The translations under genes were made by a program, and so were the position numbers. Source: Actinomyces qiguomingii (lineage in GTDB: Bacteria > Actinomycetota > Actinomycetes > Actinomycetales > Actinomycetaceae). From it: 64,000 nt of DNA. How positions within the stretch are numbered: position 1 is the first letter of the stretch; every line of letters begins with the position of its first letter. The stretch covers positions 1,612,001 to 1,676,000 of the forward strand of contig NZ_CP025228.1 in the NCBI RefSeq assembly GCF_004102025.1. The letters run 5' to 3'. Shown piece after piece: positions 55,546-64,000 of the stretch. The notes below the pieces were generated by a model that was not told where the DNA came from, did no database searches, and saw only the letters and a program-made list of their open reading frames with translations.

Positions 55546-57038
55546 TGGATGAACTGATGGACTTCAAAGAGGCCGTGCGTCGCTTTGACCCGGTTATCGG
55601 TCTGGAGGTGCATGTGGAACTGGGGACGGCCACCAAGATGTTCGACGCCGCCCCGAACGTCTTCGGCGCGCAACCGAACACGATGGTCACGCCCACCAGT
55701 GCCGGTCTGCCCGGCTCCCTGCCGGTGGTCAACGGCAAGGGGGTGGAGTACGCCATCCGGATCGGGTTGGCCCTCGGCTGCCAGATCGCCGAGACCTGCC
55801 GTTTCGCCCGGAAGAACTACTTCTACCCGGACCTGTGTAAGGACTTCCAGACCTCCCAGTCGGACGAGCCGATCGCCTTCGATGGCGCCGTCCCGGTGGA
55901 GCTGGAGGACGGAACGGTATTCACGGTGCCGATTGAGCGCGCCCATATGGAGGAGGACGCCGGCAAGAACGTGCATGTCGGAGGCGTGGACGGACGCATT
56001 GAGGGCGCCGACTACTCTCTGGTCGACTACAACCGCGCAGGCGTGCCCCTGGTGGAGATCGTCACCCGGCCGATTGAGGGAGCCGGTGAGAAGGCGCCGG
56101 AGATCGCCGCCTCCTACGTGCGCACCCTGCGGGACATCTTCCGGGCACTGGGCGTGTCCGAGGCCCGGATGGAGCGCGGCAATGTGCGTGCCGACGTCAA
56201 CGTATCGCTGCGGGAGGATCCCGACGCCCCGCTGGGCACGCGCACCGAGACCAAGAACGTCAACACCTTCCGCGGGATCGACGCGGTGGTGCGCTATGAG
56301 ATTAGTCGCCAGGCGGCTATCTTGGCCGGTGGCGGCACGGTGCAGCAGGAGACTCGTCATGGTCAGGCCGACGGCACTACCCGTGCCGGACGCGTTAAAT
56401 CCGATGCTGATGACTACCGCTACTTCCCCGAGCCCGATCTGGTGCCACTGGCCCCCAGCCGGGAGTGGGTCGAGCAGATCCGTGCCGATCTTCCCGAGAT
56501 GCCGGCGGCTAGACGGCGTCGATTGAAGACGGAGTGGGGACTGGCGGATGATGAGATGCGCGACGTCGTCAATGCGGGCGCGCTTGAGGTCATAGAAGCC
56601 ACGGTGCTGGCCGGTACGACAGGGCAGGCGGCCCGCAAGTGGTGGATGGGCGAACTGTCCCGCGTTGCCAAGGAACGGGAAACGGCCCTGGACGACTTGC
56701 CCATTACTCCGGTACAGGTGGCGAAGTTGCAGGAACTGGTCAACTCCGGTCGTCTGACCGACAAGCTGGCCCGTCAGGTGCTGGAGGGCGTGCTGTCCGG
56801 AGAAGGTGATCCGGAGACTGTGGTCGCGGCCCGAGGACTGGAGGTCCTCTCCGATGAGGGCGCGCTGCTGGCTGCGGTCGACGAGGCCTTGGCTGCGAAC
56901 CCCGACGTCGCGGACAAGATCCGCGGCGGCAAGGTCAAGGCGGTCGGTGCCATTGTCGGCGCTGTTATGAAGGCTACCAAGGGGCAGGCGGACGCCCGCA
57001 GGGTGCGCGAGCTGGTGATGGAGCGGGTGACTGGCTGA
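55545..57038 (+). CDS. gatB: Asp/Glu-tRNA amidotransferase subunit B
   Basis: tRNA-binding and kinase subunit of GatCAB, 497 residues. [20 protein letters not shown] is the conserved start of the cradle domain, and [51 protein letters not shown] and [20 protein letters not shown] complete the catalytic region. The C-terminal helical and YqeY-like tail ends [16 protein letters not shown]. The ATG at 55545 overlaps the gatA stop. Followed by a terminator. Confidence 0.95.
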   Translation: MDELMDFKEAVRRFDPVIGLEVHVELGTATKMFDAAPNVFGAQPNTMVTPTSAGLPGSLPVVNGKGVEYAIRIGLALGCQIAETCRFARKNYFYPDLCKDFQTSQSDEPIAFDGAVPVELEDGTVFTVPIERAHMEEDAGKNVHVGGVDGRIEGADYSLVDYNRAGVPLVEIVTRPIEGAGEKAPEIAASYVRTLRDIFRALGVSEARMERGNVRADVNVSLREDPDAPLGTRTETKNVNTFRGIDAVVRYEISRQAAILAGGGTVQQETRHGQADGTTRAGRVKSDADDYRYFPEPDLVPLAPSREWVEQIRADLPEMPAARRRRLKTEWGLADDEMRDVVNAGALEVIEATVLAGTTGQAARKWWMGELSRVAKERETALDDLPITPVQVAKLQELVNSGRLTDKLARQVLEGVLSGEGDPETVVAARGLEVLSDEGALLAAVDEALAANPDVADKIRGGKVKAVGAIVGAVMKATKGQADARRVRELVMERVTG

Positions 57039-57094
57039 TGTAAATGGCACCCGAACGGACTGCCTGACGGCCTTCCGGCTTCAGGCAACCCGGC

Positions 57095-57140
57095 CTCCGG
57101 CTGTCTCCTGGTTCACAACCATGAGACAGCCGGAGCTCTT
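57095..57140 (+). terminator. Terminator after gatCAB
   Basis: CTCCGGCTGTCTC at 57095-57107 pairs perfectly with 57123-57135 and is followed by CTCTTT. The loop contains a small GGTT/AACC pairing. Confidence 0.8.
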
Positions 57141-57240
57141 TACTGCCGTATGGGGATAGGCTCTGTGTCGCAGAACCAGGTTCTTGAGACCGGCGACCGA
57201 CGTTGGTCTGTTCTAGAGCCCCCAACGGAGGAACAAGCCC

Positions 57241-58626
57241 ATGGCAAAGCCGAGTCCCAGCTACACCGTTGCGCTCCACCTTGAGGTACCGGCCTCGCAG
57301 AAGGCCGTCACGACGCTTGTCGACACGGCCTCGGCAACAGGAGCCATTGTTAATGGCGTCGATGTCGCCGACACCGATGGCGACACCCTGATCGTGGACT
57401 TGACCGCGGACACGCGCAACTCCAAGCATCGTGGTGAACTGGTCAAGGCCCTCAGGGAACTCGACGGCGTGATCGTCCACAATGTCGGCGACTCCACTTT
57501 CCTCGCCCATGTGGGTGGAAAGGTGGAGATCGCGCCGCGTACTCCCATCCACAACCGGCGTGATCTGGCACGCGTCTACACCCCCGGCGTGGCGCGCGTG
57601 TGCAAGGCCATTCACGATCATCCTGAACGGGCGCGGCAGTTGACCATCAAGAAGAACACGGTTGCGGTTGTCACCGACGGCACGGCGGTGCTCGGCCTGG
57701 GAGACATCGGACCGGAGGCCGCGATGCCGGTAATGGAGGGCAAGGCGGTGCTGTTCAAGCAGTTCGGCGACGTCGATGCCTGGCCGGTGGCGCTGGATAC
57801 CAAGGATCCCGAGGAGATCATCAAGATCGTCAAGGCGATCGCTCCCGCCTACGGCGGTATCAACCTTGAGGACATCGCCGCCCCGAAGTGCTTCGATATT
57901 GAGGCGCGTCTGCGGGAGGAGCTTGACATCCCCGTCTTCCACGACGACCAGCACGGCACGGCTATCGTCACCCTGGCGGCGTTGATCAATGCGCTCAAGG
58001 TCGTGGAGAAGAAGATCGAGGACCTACGTATCGTGCTGTCGGGCGTCGGCGCGGCCGGTTCCGCGATAGCTCGGCTGTTGATGGCGCACGGTGCCACCGA
58101 CATCGTGGGATACGGCCGTTCCGGTGCGCTCAACGCCGAGCACACGGAGGGCATGAATGAGCACCGCAGGTGGTTGGCCGAGAACACCAATCCGCGGCGG
58201 GTGTCCGGATCCCTCAAGGAAGGTCTGGAGGGAGCCGATGTCCTGATCGGCGTATCGAGCGGCAACCTGCTCGAGCCGAAGGACCTGGCGGTGATGAACG
58301 AGGGGTCGATCGTCTTCGCCATGGCGAACCCGACGCCCGAGGTGGATCCGGTTGGAGCGGCTGACTACGCGGCCGTGGTCGCTACAGGTCGCAGTGACTT
58401 CCCCAACCAGATCAACAATGTCTTGGCCTTCCCGGGGCTGTTCCGCGGTCTGCTGGACACCGGCATTACCGAGATCTCCGTGGAGCTACTGCGCGCGGCC
58501 GCTACGGGCATTGCCGATGTGATCGCCGATGAGGAGCTCAGTCCCGTCTACATCATCCCTGGAGCCTTCGACAAGCGCGTTGCTGCGGCGGTTGCTAAGG
58601 CCGTGCGCAAGTTTGCGACCGTATGA
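57241..58626 (+). CDS. NAD(P)-dependent malic enzyme with N-terminal ACT domain
   Basis: Oxidative decarboxylation of malate to pyruvate. 461 residues. The first 80 or so residues ([20 protein letters not shown] to [19 protein letters not shown]) look like an ACT-type regulatory domain, which suggests allosteric control by an amino acid or related ligand. The catalytic part has the conserved Tyr in [16 protein letters not shown], the lysine-containing [15 protein letters not shown], the metal site [12 protein letters not shown] and [11 protein letters not shown], and the Rossmann motif [26 protein letters not shown] precedes the ATG. With fumarase also in the window it completes a fumarate-malate-pyruvate route. 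Confidence 0.93.
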   Translation: MAKPSPSYTVALHLEVPASQKAVTTLVDTASATGAIVNGVDVADTDGDTLIVDLTADTRNSKHRGELVKALRELDGVIVHNVGDSTFLAHVGGKVEIAPRTPIHNRRDLARVYTPGVARVCKAIHDHPERARQLTIKKNTVAVVTDGTAVLGLGDIGPEAAMPVMEGKAVLFKQFGDVDAWPVALDTKDPEEIIKIVKAIAPAYGGINLEDIAAPKCFDIEARLREELDIPVFHDDQHGTAIVTLAALINALKVVEKKIEDLRIVLSGVGAAGSAIARLLMAHGATDIVGYGRSGALNAEHTEGMNEHRRWLAENTNPRRVSGSLKEGLEGADVLIGVSSGNLLEPKDLAVMNEGSIVFAMANPTPEVDPVGAADYAAVVATGRSDFPNQINNVLAFPGLFRGLLDTGITEISVELLRAAATGIADVIADEELSPVYIIPGAFDKRVAAAVAKAVRKFATV

Positions 58627-58737
58627 CCGATCGGCACGCCGGCCGCCAGCTGTTGACGAGCCTTCGGACTGTAGCGCCGGATGTTGCTTCGGAAAGGAGA
58701 TGACGGTGGATGGGCTGCCGCCAGCTGACGGCGAACC

Positions 58738-58785
58738 AGGAGGCTGTTGGGCACCATTCCTGATGCGGTGCGCCAACAGCCTCCT
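58738..58785 (+). terminator. Hairpin after malic enzyme
   Basis: AGGAGGCTGTTGG pairs with CCAACAGCCTCCT, with an inner CACC/GGTG pairing. No strong T tract follows. Confidence 0.6.
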
Positions 58786-58838
58786 GCCGGGTTAGCCGGT
58801 GCCGGAGTCTAACGTGGGACGGTTCATACCTCCCCAGT

Positions 58839-58869
58839 TTGACGCCTTGAGGCCGCGAGGCGCTAAAGT
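58839..58869 (+). promoter_or_regulatory. Candidate upstream rrn promoter
   Basis: TTGACG at 58839-58844 and TAAAGT at 58864-58869 with a 19-bp spacer, which is long. Tandem promoters are common before rRNA operons. Confidence 0.4.
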
Positions 58870-58948
58870 ACAGCTCGTCGCGTTGCGCAGGGCGCCCGCA
58901 AGGGAGGCCCTCGCCGGGACCCACATCGATGAGGAGCCGGCTGTGAGC

Positions 58949-58996
58949 GGGAACATGTTCCCGGGACTTGACGGCGTACGGACCTGCTCATAAGAT
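58949..58996 (+). promoter_or_regulatory. rrn promoter preceded by a perfect 14-bp palindrome
   Basis: TTGACG at 58968-58973 and TAAGAT at 58991-58996 are separated by exactly 17 bp. GGGAACATGTTCCC at 58949-58962 is a perfect palindrome 5 bp upstream of the -35 and may bind a regulator. Confidence 0.65.
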
Positions 58997-59143
58997 TGTG
59001 GATGCTGCTCGTCGGAGTGAACGGTCGCCATAAGGCGACTCAGGATCGCTGGCTGGGTGTGTTGTTTGGGATCTCGATAGTGTGTCGTGTTTGTTTGTTT
59101 GGTTGGTGTTTTTTTGTTGGTTTCTTTGTTTGGTTTTTTGTTT

Positions 59144-64000
<4,857 letters not shown>

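Larger units (their letters stand above)
58627..59143. other. Intergenic region before the rRNA operon
   Basis: 517 bp holding the malic enzyme terminator hairpin (58738-58785), two candidate rrn promoters (58839-58869 and 58968-58996), a 14-bp palindrome (58949-58962) and a C-poor T/G-rich leader (about 59085-59143). No protein gene is supported. Confidence 0.6.

Noticed and set aside
55284..57050. 588-codon frame opposite gatB, and similar long frames opposite gatA, ligA, UPF0182 and the NCS1 permease
   Set aside because: These mirror genes with complete catalytic motifs. Such frames arise from strong third-position GC bias.
58949..58962. GGGAACATGTTCCC as an SOS (LexA) box
   Set aside because: Actinobacterial LexA sites have GAAC-N4-GTTC; here the half-sites are 2 bp apart.

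Overview
The window is high-GC actinobacterial DNA. The 16S/23S operon at the right end, a WhiB1-type regulator beside a PdtaS-type kinase, a UPF0182 membrane protein and gene orders shared with mycobacteria (nudC-uvrD2 with a PDZ/Lon protease, a zincin-like protein and UPF0182; cysteine desulfurase with mnmA; ligA with gatCAB) all point to Actinobacteria. The rRNA and the DUF6318/PKD proteins suggest Actinomycetaceae, most likely Actinomyces. A species cannot be named by eye. About 50 protein genes, one initiator tRNA, one 16S and one partial 23S gene are supported.

Layout. 1-690: 5' end of a leftward gene that leaves the window, then about 0.5 kb of decayed non-coding DNA bounded by 22-bp repeat arrays in opposite orientation. 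698-5144: glycogen debranching enzyme and divergent etfBA. 5145-9357: a GntR/YtrA-type regulator and two ABC-2 type ATPase/permease pairs. 9390-13615: mnmA and cysteine desulfurase on the minus strand, separated by a lipoprotein/PKD-protein pair that looks inserted. 13666-25229: nudC, uvrD2, a lone TOMM E1-like protein, a PDZ/Lon-type protease, a zincin-like protein, a PPA1309-type protein and UPF0182. 25322-30909: tRNA-fMet, purine-type permease plus nucleoside phosphorylase, fumarase, a VOC protein and a DUF1345 protein. 31103-36033: PadR plus oxidoreductase, divergent from a four-gene osmoprotectant ABC importer. 36093-40693: LacI regulator divergent from a dehydrogenase, isomerase and sugar porter operon. 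40753-45296: folA, thyA, OsmC, DUF2505, pdtaS and whiB1. 45562-48891: an EssC/EccC-like FtsK ATPase. 49078-58626: ligA, an L,D-transpeptidase, gatCAB and malic enzyme. 58830-64000: rrn promoters, 16S, a tRNA-less spacer and 23S running off the end.

Functionally the window is mostly core metabolism and information processing: glycogen breakdown, electron transfer, tRNA thiolation and amidation, DNA ligation and repair, folate and thymidylate, and fumarate/malate. It also has several transport-plus-regulator modules.

The least explained part is a family of tandem 22-bp repeats. They bound the decayed segment at 166-683. One intact array on the cysteine desulfurase side, and possibly a degenerate copy on the mnmA side, bound the DUF6318/PKD pair, which splits the usual cysteine desulfurase-mnmA neighbourhood. 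A second recurring pattern is TANNNT placed 6-7 nt before a start codon with no ribosome binding site, which suggests that many genes here are leaderless.
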